A DNA stretch of 64,000 bases from Variovorax paradoxus (GTDB taxonomy: Bacteria; Pseudomonadota; Gammaproteobacteria; Burkholderiales; Burkholderiaceae_C). Below, piece after piece: positions 33,323 to 42,165 of the stretch. The position numbers and the translations under genes are program-made. How positions within the stretch are numbered: the first letter of the stretch is position 1; the number at the start of each line of letters is the position of its first letter. Under the pieces are notes generated by a model. It worked only from the letters and a program-made list of their open reading frames with translations, was not told the DNA's origin and searched no databases. The stretch covers positions 248,001 to 312,000 of the forward strand of contig NZ_LR743508.1 in NCBI RefSeq assembly GCF_902712855.1. Direction: 5' to 3'.

Positions 33323-34390
33323 ATGCCATTGAACCGATCCGACCTGCCCGCCGATGTTCTTGCGCTGCTGTCGCAAGGAACGGTGATTCCCGCCCATCCG
33401 CTCGCGCTCGACGCTTCGCGCCAGCTCGATCGCCGGCGGCAGCGCGCGCTCACGCGCTACTACGTCGACGCCGGTGCCGGCGGACTGGCCGTTGGCGTGC
33501 ACACCACGCAGTTCGCGATCCGCGAACGCGGTCTGTACGCCACCGTGCTCGAAGCGGCCATGCAGGACCGCCTGGCCTGGAGCGACCGGCCGGTGGCGAT
33601 GATCGCCGGCCTGTGCGGGCCGACCGCGCAGGCGCGTGCCGAGGCGCGCACCGCCGTCTCGCTGGGCTACCACGCGGGACTGCTGAGCCTCGCCGCGCTC
33701 GCGGGGTCGGGCGAGGACGAACTCATCGCGCATTGCGAGGCGGTGGCGCAGGAGATGCCGCTGATCGGCTTCTACCTGCAGACAGTGGTCGGCGGCCCGG
33801 TGCTGTCGAGCGACTTCTGGCGCCGCTTCGCCCTCATTCCCAACGCACTGGCCATCAAGGTCGCGCCCTTCAACCGCTACCGCACGATCGACGTGGTGCG
33901 CGGGCTGGTGGATGCTCGCGCGGAGGAACGCGTGTTCCTCTACACCGGCAACGACGACCACATCGTGCTCGACCTCGCCCTGCCCTTCGCCGCCGTGCGC
34001 GACGGCGCGCCGGTGCAGGTGCGTTTTCGAGGCGGCCTGCTGGGCCATTGGTCGGTGTGGACTTCGAGCGCCGTGGCGCAGTTGCGCCGCATCAAGGCCG
34101 AGCTCGCCGAAGGCGGCGGCACGCTGAGCCCCGCCCTGCTCGCGCTCGATGCTCGCGTGACGGACTGCAACGCCGCCTTCTTCGACGTGGCGAACAATTT
34201 CCACGGCTGCATCGCCGGCTGCCACGAGGTGCTGCGGCGCCAGGGCCTGCTCGAAGGCACATGGTGCCTCGACCCGCACGAAGGCCTGGGCGCGGGGCAG
34301 TCGGAGGAGATCGATCGCGTCTACCGGCAGCACGGCGACCTGGCGGACGACGCCTTCGTGCGCGGCAACCTCGCAAGGTGGCTGGCATGA
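33323..34390 (+). CDS. dihydrodipicolinate synthase/NAL-family aldolase-like protein
   Basis: A 355-residue class I aldolase-fold protein. Lys179 in ALAIKVAPFNR aligns with the Schiff-base lysine of the DHDPS/N-acetylneuraminate lyase family, and Tyr151 in IGFYLQT aligns with the catalytic tyrosine. It is longer than the usual 290-300 residues, with an extra C-terminal region. It could split a keto acid to pyruvate plus an aldehyde. It lies between the GNAT and the ABC ATPase; its stop overlaps the ATPase start by ATGA. Confidence 0.8.
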   Translation: MPLNRSDLPADVLALLSQGTVIPAHPLALDASRQLDRRRQRALTRYYVDAGAGGLAVGVHTTQFAIRERGLYATVLEAAMQDRLAWSDRPVAMIAGLCGPTAQARAEARTAVSLGYHAGLLSLAALAGSGEDELIAHCEAVAQEMPLIGFYLQTVVGGPVLSSDFWRRFALIPNALAIKVAPFNRYRTIDVVRGLVDARAEERVFLYTGNDDHIVLDLALPFAAVRDGAPVQVRFRGGLLGHWSVWTSSAVAQLRRIKAELAEGGGTLSPALLALDARVTDCNAAFFDVANNFHGCIAGCHEVLRRQGLLEGTWCLDPHEGLGAGQSEEIDRVYRQHGDLADDAFVRGNLARWLA

Positions 34391-35178
34391 GCGCCGTGCT
34401 CGCCCCGCAGATGGCGCCCCCGCTGATCCGCATGCGCCAGCTGCGCAAGGTCTACCGCAAGCGCAACCAGGAATTCCTCGCCGTGTCCGACGTCACGATG
34501 GACGTGAACGAGGGCGACATGATCTCGCTGGTCGGGCCCTCGGGTTGCGGCAAGTCGACCTTGCTGAAGATCCTCTCGGGCCTGCACGGCCATGACGGCG
34601 GCACGCTCGAGATCGGAGGCCCCGATGGCCGCGGCTTCAACCCGGGCCGCGACGTGGGCATGGTGTTCCAGCAGCCGCTGCTGCTGAAGTGGCGCACCAT
34701 CCTCGAGAACGTGCTGCTGCCCGCCGACATCCTCGGGCTCGAGCGGCGCGCGGCCACGGCGCGCGCGCACGAGCTGCTCGAGATGGTGGGCCTCGCCGGC
34801 TTCGCCGACAAGCTGCCCTACGAGCTTTCCGGCGGCATGCAGCAGCGCGCGGCCATCGCGCGTGCGCTCATCCACGACCCGAAGCTGGTGCTGATGGACG
34901 AGCCCTTCGGCGCGCTCGACGCCCTCACGCGCGAGAAGATGAACCTGGAGATGCTGCGCATCTGGACGCAGAGCCGCAAGACCTTCATCGTGGTCACGCA
35001 CAGCATCCAGGAGGCGGTGTTCCTCGGCTCCCATTGCGCCGTGCTCACGGCCGGACCGGCCCGCATGGCCGACTTCTTCCCGATCGAGCTGCCCGAACCG
35101 CGCAAGTTGCACGTCAAGACCAGTCCGGAATTCAGCAGCTACGTGCGCCGCATCTACGACCTGCTGGGCGTCGACTGA
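34387..35178 (+). CDS. ABC transporter ATP-binding protein (SsuB/TauB-like)
   Basis: A 263-residue ATPase with Walker A GPSGCGKST, Q-loop VFQQPLLLKW, signature LSGGMQQRA, Walker B LVLMDEPFGALD and H-loop VTHSIQEA. This is the nitrate/sulfonate/taurine class, which suits the NMT1-like binding protein. It is the last gene of the TetR-controlled operon and converges on the SDR gene with three bases between stops. Confidence 0.9.
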   Translation: MSAVLAPQMAPPLIRMRQLRKVYRKRNQEFLAVSDVTMDVNEGDMISLVGPSGCGKSTLLKILSGLHGHDGGTLEIGGPDGRGFNPGRDVGMVFQQPLLLKWRTILENVLLPADILGLERRAATARAHELLEMVGLAGFADKLPYELSGGMQQRAAIARALIHDPKLVLMDEPFGALDALTREKMNLEMLRIWTQSRKTFIVVTHSIQEAVFLGSHCAVLTAGPARMADFFPIELPEPRKLHVKTSPEFSSYVRRIYDLLGVD

Positions 35179-35181
35179 GAG

Positions 35182-35988
35182 TCAGCGCAGCAGTTTCCAG
35201 CCGCCGTCGACGACGAACTCGCCCCCGGTGATGTAGCCAGCCTCGTCGGACGCCAGGAACGCGATCAGGTTCGCAACGTCCTGCGGCGTGCCGGCGGCGC
35301 CGAGCGGAATGCGCGCGGCAGAAGCTTTCGCTTCGCTGCTGCCCGTATCGGCCGCGCGTTGCGCGCGCTGGGCAACGATGCTTTGCAGCATCGCGGTGTC
35401 GGTGCGGCCGGGATGCACGGAGTTGCAGCGGATGCGCTTGCCACCCTGGGTGCCGAACAGCGCCACGGACTTCGTCAACTGCGTGACGCCGCCTTTGCTC
35501 GCACCGTAGGCCACGCTCTGCGTGGTTGGGCAATAGGACCCCACCGACGAGACGTTGACGATCGCGCCGCGGCTCTGCCGGGACATCGCCGCCATCGCTT
35601 CTCGGCATCCCAGGAAGATCCCGTCGAGGTTGACCGCCATCACCCTTCGCCATTCGGCGAGGCTGGTGTGCTCCAGCGTGCCGGACACCACGTCGCCAAC
35701 GATGCCCGCCGCGTTCACCAGCACGTCCAGCCGGCCATGCCGCTCGACGATGTGCGCCACCGCGGATGCCCAGTTCTCTTCCGAGGTGACGTCGAGCGGA
35801 AGAAAGGCCACGCCTGCCGGACGCTGCGCCGCGTCACGAAGATCGGCGGCGATGACCGTGGCCCCGCGCTCGGCGAACAGATGGGCAGCGGCAGCGCCGA
35901 TGCCGCCAGATCCGCCGGTGACCAGCACCACCCAGGATTCGAATGTCGACAGTGCGACGACGAGTCCGAGTCTGGCGAATACTTTCAT
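35182..35988 (-). CDS. short-chain dehydrogenase with signal-like N-terminus
   Basis: A 268-residue classical SDR: TGGSGGIG cofactor motif, NAAG, catalytic Ser in NVSSVGS and YGASK (Tyr and Lys). The first 18 residues (MKVFARLGLVVALSTFES) look like the beginning of a signal peptide rather than an SDR start, and no better in-frame start is seen. The gene may have been joined to the 5' end of a lost secreted-protein gene. The reaction is probably oxidation of a secondary alcohol; substrate unknown. Decayed gene fragments lie just upstream. Confidence 0.78.
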   Translation of the reverse strand: MKVFARLGLVVALSTFESWVVLVTGGSGGIGAAAAHLFAERGATVIAADLRDAAQRPAGVAFLPLDVTSEENWASAVAHIVERHGRLDVLVNAAGIVGDVVSGTLEHTSLAEWRRVMAVNLDGIFLGCREAMAAMSRQSRGAIVNVSSVGSYCPTTQSVAYGASKGGVTQLTKSVALFGTQGGKRIRCNSVHPGRTDTAMLQSIVAQRAQRAADTGSSEAKASAARIPLGAAGTPQDVANLIAFLASDEAGYITGGEFVVDGGWKLLR

Positions 35989-36061
35989 GGGGTGTCTTCT
36001 GGTCTTATGTGTGTATGCGTGGGACACCGGGCGGCCGCGGCCAGGTGACCCGTTCCGGGTG

Positions 36062-36283
36062 TCATGCGTGGGTCAGTACGATCTTTCCGAAGTGCCCGTT
36101 GGCCTTCATGAGGTTGAAGGCCTCGCTCGCTTGCGAGATGGGAAACACCGCATCGATCGGCACGCCGAGACGCCCTGCCTCGAGCGCCGGCCAGCGGTCG
36201 GCCCGGACCTGCTGCTGGATCGCGTCGACTTCGTCGGCGGACCGTGTGCGGAACATGGTCCCCAGGTATCGGATGCGCCGCAT
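36062..36283 (-). pseudogene. C-terminal fragment of a zinc-type/quinone oxidoreductase
   Basis: About 73 codons match the end of medium-chain NADPH:quinone oxidoreductases: RRIRYLGTMFRTRS, then VFPISQASEAFNLMKANGHFGKIVL. The N-terminal 250 or so residues and the GxGxxG cofactor site are absent. Residues before the fragment do not continue the match, so the break is near 36284. It is a remnant, not a gene. Confidence 0.7.
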
Positions 36284-36383
36284 CGAGTGGCATCGAGGAC
36301 CATGTGCGGAAACGACCGCTCCCCATGCCGGCCTAAATTTCGCCGCGCGTGTCGGACTTCAAGGATCGGACGGTGAAGTGAGC

Positions 36384-36620
36384 CGCGCGCACGAGGAATC
36401 CGGCAAGAACGACGGCCTTCCACAGCGGGAGCTCGGCCGGACCGGCCTGCTCGCGAACGCCATGGCGCTCGGTTGCTACTCCATGAGCAATGCCTACGGC
36501 GCCCGCACCGACGCCGAATCGCTGCAGGTCATCCGGCGCGCGACCGACCGCGGCGTGAACGTCATCGATGCGGCCGACTTCTACGGTTGGGGCCACAACG
36601 AAGAACTCGTCGATGAAGAT
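36384..36620 (+). pseudogene. N-terminal fragment of an aldo/keto reductase
   Basis: In one frame the sequence reads ELGRTGLLANAMALGCYSM and then GVNVIDAADFYGWGHNEELV. This is the start of an aldo/keto reductase, with the catalytic Asp-Tyr pair, to about residue 65. The match stops near 36617 and the rest of the enzyme is missing. It is not part of the intact aldo/keto reductase at 36906, which has its own complete N-terminus. Confidence 0.7.
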
Positions 36621-36905
36621 GCTGGACCGCTCGCAGCCGACCGCAGAGTTCAATCCCCCGAGGCTCTGAGCACGAGCAACTTGCTCCGACCGAGAGGCAG
36701 CGGCACGAACACGTCGCACGTTCGCGCCTGCCCAGATCAACGCATGCGCGGGTATGCGCGGACTTGCCTTTCCATCAGCTCAATGCCGACGGCAGGCCAG
36801 CGGATCGACAGATGAAGGTTGCTCATCCGTCGATGAGAAATGACCCGTTGTCCGCGCAACGGAGCGTCGCCATCATCGGCACATCTTTTTCTACTGGAGA
36901 TGTGT

Positions 36906-37919
36906 ATGGCATTCAAAGACCTCCTTCCGGGCAGGCTCGGCTTCGGCAGCGCCCCCTTGGGCAACATGTTCCGGGCGATTCCCGACGACGAGGCGCGAAC
37001 AACCGTCGATGCAGCATGGAACGACGGCGTTCGCTACTTCGACACGGCCCCGTTCTACGGCGCCGGACTGGCGGAGATTCGCCTGGGCGAGACGCTGGCG
37101 GCTCGTGCGCGAAGCGACTACGTGTTGAGCACCAAGGTCGGACGGCTCATCCTGGATGAAGTGGAGGACGTCAGCGCACGTGATCTCGGGGAAAAGGGAG
37201 ACGTCTTCAGACACGGCCGACCGAACCGGATCGTGAACGACTACAGCGAGGATGCCACGCTGCGGTCCATCGAAGACAGCCTCAAGAGACTCAGGACGGA
37301 TCACCTGGAAATCGTCTGGGTACATGACGTTGCGCAGGATTTCTACGGCGACGAATGGCTCTGCGTCTTCGAGACTGCGCGCAAAGGCGCATTCAAGGCG
37401 CTGGGGCGGCTCCGCAACGAGGGCGTCATCAAGGCCTGGGGACTTGGCGTCAATCGGGTGGAACCGGTCGAACTGTTGCTGGGACTCGAGGAACAGGATC
37501 CGGACGGGTTCCTGCTTGCCGGCCGATACACGCTGCTGGACCACGAACGTGCACTGCAGCGCGTCATGCCACAGGTCGCGGCCAGGGGACTGGGCATTGT
37601 CGTCGGCGGACCCTACAGCTCGGGCGCGCTCGTGGGCGGCCCCAACTTCGAGTACGCACCTGCTTCGCCCGAAATTCTTGCGAAGGTCAAGGCGATACAG
37701 GCGATCGCGGACATGCACGGCACCAGCATGAAGGCAGCCGGGCTGCAGTTCGCGCTGGCAAACCCCGCAGTCGCGGCGGTGATCCCGGGTGCCAGCCGAC
37801 CGGCGCGCATCGCCGAGGATCGCGCGGCGCTGTCGGAAACCGTTCCGAGCGCATTCTGGATGGACCTGCGCAAGGCCGGACTGGTGCATCCCGACGCGCC
37901 GCTGCCGATCAGCCGCTAG
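36906..37919 (+). CDS. aldo/keto reductase (aldose/pyridoxal dehydrogenase-like)
   Basis: A 337-residue TIM-barrel oxidoreductase with full tetrad Asp46, Tyr51, Lys77 and His140 and the NADP site near VIPGASRP. It resembles the D-threo-aldose 1-dehydrogenase/L-fucose dehydrogenase/pyridoxal dehydrogenase group. GGAG at 36896-36899 supports the ATG at 36906; ATG 36900 is also in frame. It is not in a clear operon: LysR converges from the right and pseudogene fragments lie to the left. Confidence 0.85.
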   Translation: MAFKDLLPGRLGFGSAPLGNMFRAIPDDEARTTVDAAWNDGVRYFDTAPFYGAGLAEIRLGETLAARARSDYVLSTKVGRLILDEVEDVSARDLGEKGDVFRHGRPNRIVNDYSEDATLRSIEDSLKRLRTDHLEIVWVHDVAQDFYGDEWLCVFETARKGAFKALGRLRNEGVIKAWGLGVNRVEPVELLLGLEEQDPDGFLLAGRYTLLDHERALQRVMPQVAARGLGIVVGGPYSSGALVGGPNFEYAPASPEILAKVKAIQAIADMHGTSMKAAGLQFALANPAVAAVIPGASRPARIAEDRAALSETVPSAFWMDLRKAGLVHPDAPLPISR

Positions 37920-37933
37920 AAGGTGCTCTGACC

Positions 37934-38068
37934 ATGACCCCATGGTTCGACGATCCGATGCGAGTCCTCGGCACAGAGAACCGTGCGGCGTCGGTCGCTC
38001 CCTCGGCGCGCCTCGAGCGGCGTACCGAAGGACAAGAGGCTCGTGTTGCCGGATGGCTGCGCAGCTGA
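37934..38068 (+). CDS. 44-codon ORF after the aldo/keto reductase (doubtful)
   Basis: A short frame starting 14 bases after the aldo/keto reductase stop, with AAGGTG about eight bases before the ATG. It begins M-T-P-W-F-D-D-P, then loses any family-like pattern. It may be the 5' remnant of a deleted operon gene. It ends 16 bases before the LysR stop on the other strand. Confidence 0.3.
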   Translation: MTPWFDDPMRVLGTENRAASVAPSARLERRTEGQEARVAGWLRS

Positions 38069-38084
38069 CCGAAGACGCTCGCGG

Positions 38085-39011
38085 TCAAGGCGGCAAGCCG
38101 GGTGTCGCAGCCGCCTCCGCCTGGATCCACGACAGAAAGGCTGCGACGGCGCTCTCGCGCTGCCGCCCTTGCCTGGTGACGAAGTAGTAGCCGAAGGGCG
38201 ACGGCAAGGTCAGCTCGAAGGGTCTCACGAGCCGCCCGGCGCTCAGGTCGAAGGCCGCGATGGATACGCGTCCCAGCAACACACCTCCACCATCGATGGC
38301 GGCCTGGATGGCATGGTCTGTCTGACCGAAATGTGCGCCGGCCTGGGCATCCACCTGTCTCACCTTGGCTGAGCGCAGCCATTGGGCCCAACCCGCAGCG
38401 CCCTTGCCCGGCAAAGCCGCGGCATCGTCATGCAGCAGCCGCTGATGGCGCAGGTCTGCGGGAACACGCAAGGGGTGTCTCGCGTCCTCGGTCAGGCGCG
38501 GCGCGCACATGGGCGTGTAGGCCTCGCCGAACAAGCGCACGCTCTCCAGTCCGGGATAGTCGCCGCGGCCATGCCGGAACGCCACGTCGACGTCTTCCCG
38601 GTCGAGGTCGACAGGGCGGCTGCTCGTCAAGACCCTCAACTCGATGCCCGGGTACTGTTCCTGGAACCGATAGAGTTTGGGGACCAGCCACTTGGCGGCG
38701 ATGGCAGGGCCTGCGGTCACGACCAGCGCAGAAGCGGTTCGCAGGCTGCGCACTTCGCGCACGGCGCTCTCAACGAGCCGAAATCCGACGTCGAGCTTAG
38801 GGTAAAGCGCCGATCCGGCCTCGGTCAGCGCGACCGCGCGCGTCAGCCGATCGAACAGGCGGACATCCAGGTAGGCCTCAAGCGTACGGATCTGGTGGCT
38901 GATGGCCGAGGCGGTGATGCCCAGTTCCTCGGCGGCATCGCGAAAGCTCAGGCGACGCGCAGCCGCTTCGAAAGCACGCAAGGCCGACAGGTGAGGCAAT
39001 CGCTCCGACAT
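38085..39011 (-). CDS. LysR-family regulator (GcvA-like)
   Basis: A 308-residue LysR regulator. The winged helix-turn-helix is LPHLSALRAFEAAARRLSFRDAAEELGITASAISHQIRTLE, and the effector domain has the GcvA-type pattern (FRHGRGDYPGL, APRLTE). It is divergent from the MFS transporter gene with about 95 bases between, so it probably regulates that transporter and itself. The effector is unknown. Confidence 0.88.
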   Translation of the reverse strand: MSERLPHLSALRAFEAAARRLSFRDAAEELGITASAISHQIRTLEAYLDVRLFDRLTRAVALTEAGSALYPKLDVGFRLVESAVREVRSLRTASALVVTAGPAIAAKWLVPKLYRFQEQYPGIELRVLTSSRPVDLDREDVDVAFRHGRGDYPGLESVRLFGEAYTPMCAPRLTEDARHPLRVPADLRHQRLLHDDAAALPGKGAAGWAQWLRSAKVRQVDAQAGAHFGQTDHAIQAAIDGGGVLLGRVSIAAFDLSAGRLVRPFELTLPSPFGYYFVTRQGRQRESAVAAFLSWIQAEAAATPGLPP

Positions 39012-39107
39012 GACGGATGAATATAGCTCAGGCGTGGCTGAGAACGTTCCTTTTGTCGTGCGATCGGCTTCGGCAGACCATCAGGTCCGACCCAACAAGG
39101 AGCCGAC

Positions 39108-40352
39108 ATGCTGAACCAAGCCTACGAATCGCAGTGCAAGTCAGTGACGACGCATTGCACCAACCAGCGGCAGCTCGATCGCCGCACGCTGACACTCCTG
39201 ACGCTCGCGCTCGGGACCTTTTCGATCGGTACTTCGGAGTTTGCGAGCATGGGCATCCTCCAGCTGTTCGCTTCCAGCCTGAAGCTGGACATCTCCACCG
39301 CCACGCATGCCATCGAGGCCTACGCGTTCGGGGTCGTCCTCGGCGGCCCGGCAGTCACCATGCTGGCCGCGAAGCTGAATAGAAAGACTTTGCTTCTGCT
39401 GCTGATGTCGGTTTTCCTTATCGGAAACCTGCTGTCGGCCGTTGCAGCCGGATTGGGGATGTTCACGCTCGCCCGCTTCGTCAGCGGCGTCCCGCAAGGC
39501 GCCTACTTCGGCGCAGCCGCGGTTGTCGCCTCCTACATCGTGGGACCGGGCCAGGGCGGCCGGGCCTTCGCGATGGTCATGACGGGCCTGACCGTCGCGA
39601 CGATCTTCGGCTCGCCGCTCGCAACATGGCTGGGGCAGAACATGGGGTGGCGCAACGCCTATTTCGCTGTGACCGGGCTCGGCGCGCTTTCATTTCTGGC
39701 ACTCTGGCTGTGGGTGCCGCGCTCGGATGCGCTTGCTGGCGGCCCCGTGCTGCAGGAGATTCGCGCGTTGAACAATCCCTCGGTGTGGGCCACTGTCGTC
39801 GTCGCCGCGCTGGGGGTGGCGAGCATCTTTGCGGTCTACACGTTCATCGGTCTCTTCGTGACCGAAGCGGCCTCGCTTTCTGCCGCCTGGACGCCCATCG
39901 CGCTGGGAATCTTCGGCGTCGGGATGACCGTCGGCAACATCATCGGCGGCCGCATGGCGGACCGCCGACCTTCTCGCGGCCTCGTCGTGGGCTTCTCCAG
40001 CGCCCTGGTCGCGCTGGCAAGCCTGGCCATGGGCGGGGAACATGCGTGGGTCCTGCTGTCCGGGCTCTTCGCTGTGGGTGCAACGATGATGGTGGCCATT
40101 CCGGCCATCCAGGTGCGGCTGACGCAAGCCGCGCCGGATGCTCCCACGCTGATGGGCGCGCTGAATCTTGCGGCCCTGAATATCGCGAATGCCATCGGCG
40201 CCTGGGCTGGCGGACAGGCGATTGCGCAGGGGTACGGGCTGCTTTCAGCAGCCTGGGCAGGGTTTGCGCTCACGCTTGCCGGGCTGCTGCTGTTCCTTGT
40301 ACTGCTGCGGACCAGTCGGCGCGATGCGGCCGACGCTGCGCAGTCTGTGTGA
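39108..40352 (+). CDS. MFS transporter, DHA1 family (AraJ/YdhP-like)
   Basis: A 414-residue inner-membrane protein with 12 predicted helices. It has the DHA1-type TM5 motif region (VAT-IFGSPLATWLGQ) and GRMADRRPSRG between helices 8 and 9. Relatives export sugars, arabinose analogues, purine ribonucleosides or drugs. An N-terminal stretch of about 23 polar residues precedes the first helix. It is divergent from the LysR gene. The proposed export direction and substrate are not shown by the sequence. Confidence 0.87.
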   Translation: MLNQAYESQCKSVTTHCTNQRQLDRRTLTLLTLALGTFSIGTSEFASMGILQLFASSLKLDISTATHAIEAYAFGVVLGGPAVTMLAAKLNRKTLLLLLMSVFLIGNLLSAVAAGLGMFTLARFVSGVPQGAYFGAAAVVASYIVGPGQGGRAFAMVMTGLTVATIFGSPLATWLGQNMGWRNAYFAVTGLGALSFLALWLWVPRSDALAGGPVLQEIRALNNPSVWATVVVAALGVASIFAVYTFIGLFVTEAASLSAAWTPIALGIFGVGMTVGNIIGGRMADRRPSRGLVVGFSSALVALASLAMGGEHAWVLLSGLFAVGATMMVAIPAIQVRLTQAAPDAPTLMGALNLAALNIANAIGAWAGGQAIAQGYGLLSAAWAGFALTLAGLLLFLVLLRTSRRDAADAAQSV

Positions 40353-40557
40353 AGCGGCAGCAACGAGCTGTCACGCGCAGAGCCCGTTGCGGGCGTCTGA
40401 GGTGAACGACAAGTCCACCGGGTTCAGTGTCGAGCGACAGACGTTCGAAGGTGGTTGAGGCCGGCATCCCGACATTGCGCTCTTGCACCCGGCCAACCTC
40501 GCATCAGGGAATCTACGGATATATGACTTCTCGAATGGACTTGATTGCGTGCATTTT

Positions 40558-40567
40558 TTGTATACAA
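40558..40567. promoter_or_regulatory. GntR-type operator TTGTATACAA upstream of the NCS1 permease
   Basis: A perfect 10-bp palindrome containing TGTATACA, 79 bases before the permease ATG. It is the longest of the four copies. The surroundings are T-rich and suit a promoter. Confidence 0.65.
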
Positions 40568-40645
40568 ATAACGCACTCGAAACGACAGCGCGAAGTTTGC
40601 GTCGCGACGGGGCCGTCCATTCACTCACTCGCACGAGGAAAGACC

Positions 40646-42139
40646 ATGAGCACAGTCGTCAGCCACGCCTCCACGGGGGCAAGCGAAGCCGGCATTGCGC
40701 CGCACGCGCCATCCAACGCTCTCATCAAGCCTGGCTACCACCCACGGCTGACCAACGAAGACCTCGCGCCGCTGAAGAACCACACCTGGGGCCAATACAA
40801 CATCTTCGCGTTCTGGATGTCCGACGTGCACAGCGTGGGCGGCTACATCACCGCAGGCAGCCTGTTCGCACTGGGGCTGTCGAGCTGGCAGGTGCTGGTG
40901 TCGCTGCTGGTGGGCATCGTGATCGTGCAGTTCTTCTGCAACCTGGTGGCCAAGCCCAGCCAGGTGACCGGCGTGCCCTACCCGGTGGTGTGCCGCGCAC
41001 CCTTCGGCGTGCTGGGCGCGAACATCCCGGCCATCATCCGCGGGCTGATCGCGGTGGCCTGGTACGGCGTGCAGACATACCTCGCATCGGCGGCATTCAT
41101 GGTGCTGGCGCTTCACATGTTCCCGAGCCTCGCGCCCTACGCCGACGTGGCACGGCACGGTTTCGTAGGCCTGTCGACGCTGGGATGGGTCGCGTTCATG
41201 GTGATGTGGGTGCTGCAGGCCTTCGTGTTCTGGCACGGCATGGAAGCGATCCGCAAGTTCATCGACTGGGCCGGACCGGCGGTGTACGTGGTCATGGCCG
41301 TGCTGTGCGGCTGGCTGGTGTGGAAGGCCGGCTGGAGCCGCATCGACCTGAACCTGGGCGGCATCAAGTTCCAGGGCTGGGACGCGCTGCCTGTGATGCT
41401 CTCGGCCATCGCGCTGGTGGTGAGCTACTTCAGCGGCCCGATGCTCAACTTCGGCGACTTCTCGCGCTACGGCAAGAGTTTCGACGCGGTGAAGAAGGGC
41501 AATTTCTGGGGCCTGCCGGTGAACTTCGTGTTCTTCTCGCTGCTTACGGTCATTACCACGGCCGCCACGCTGCCCGTGTTTGGTGAACTCATCACCGATC
41601 CGGTGCATACGGTGGGCAAGATCGACAGCACCACCGCCGTCGTGCTGGGCGCGCTGACCTTCATGATCGCCACCATCGGCATCAACATCGTGGCCAACTT
41701 CGTCTCTCCGGCCTTCGACTTCTCCAACGTGGCGCCGCAGCACATCAGCTGGCGCACGGGCGGCATGATTGCTGCAGTGGGTTCGGTGTTTCTGACGCCG
41801 TGGAACCTCTACAACAGCCCCGAAGTCATCCACTACACGCTCGACGTGCTGGGCTCGTTCATCGGCCCGCTGTTCGGCATCCTGATTGCCGACTACTACA
41901 TCGTGCGCAAACAGCGCATCGACGTCGACGCGCTCTACACGATGAGCCCCAAGGGCGAGTACTGGTACAGCGGCGGCTACAACCCGAAGGCGATCCACGC
42001 GCTGGTGCCGTCGGCCATGGTGCCCATCCTGTGCGTGATGGTGCCGACGCTGCGCGGCGCCGCCAACTATGCATGGTTCATCGGCATGGGCCTGGGCTTC
42101 GTGCTGTACGCGCTGCTGAACCGCAACCGCAAGACCTGA
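40646..42139 (+). CDS. NCS1-family nucleobase/allantoin/hydantoin permease
   Basis: A 497-residue inner-membrane symporter with 12 helices of the LeuT fold. Family segments are LKNHTWGQYNIFAFWMSDVHSVGGY, GVPYPVVCRAPFGVLGANIPAIIRGL and WYGVQTYLA. The best guess is allantoin, uracil or hydantoin uptake. GAGGAAAG precedes the ATG at 40646; the frame is open upstream but the operator lies there. It is followed after 26 bases by a racemase of the same pathway. Confidence 0.88.
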   Translation: MSTVVSHASTGASEAGIAPHAPSNALIKPGYHPRLTNEDLAPLKNHTWGQYNIFAFWMSDVHSVGGYITAGSLFALGLSSWQVLVSLLVGIVIVQFFCNLVAKPSQVTGVPYPVVCRAPFGVLGANIPAIIRGLIAVAWYGVQTYLASAAFMVLALHMFPSLAPYADVARHGFVGLSTLGWVAFMVMWVLQAFVFWHGMEAIRKFIDWAGPAVYVVMAVLCGWLVWKAGWSRIDLNLGGIKFQGWDALPVMLSAIALVVSYFSGPMLNFGDFSRYGKSFDAVKKGNFWGLPVNFVFFSLLTVITTAATLPVFGELITDPVHTVGKIDSTTAVVLGALTFMIATIGINIVANFVSPAFDFSNVAPQHISWRTGGMIAAVGSVFLTPWNLYNSPEVIHYTLDVLGSFIGPLFGILIADYYIVRKQRIDVDALYTMSPKGEYWYSGGYNPKAIHALVPSAMVPILCVMVPTLRGAANYAWFIGMGLGFVLYALLNRNRKT

Positions 42140-42165
42140 ACAGAAGAGAAAGAAAGGACCGCGCC

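Noticed and set aside
39108..40352. MFS gene as part of the purine regulon
   Set aside because: No TGTATACA site upstream; it is divergent from its own LysR regulator.
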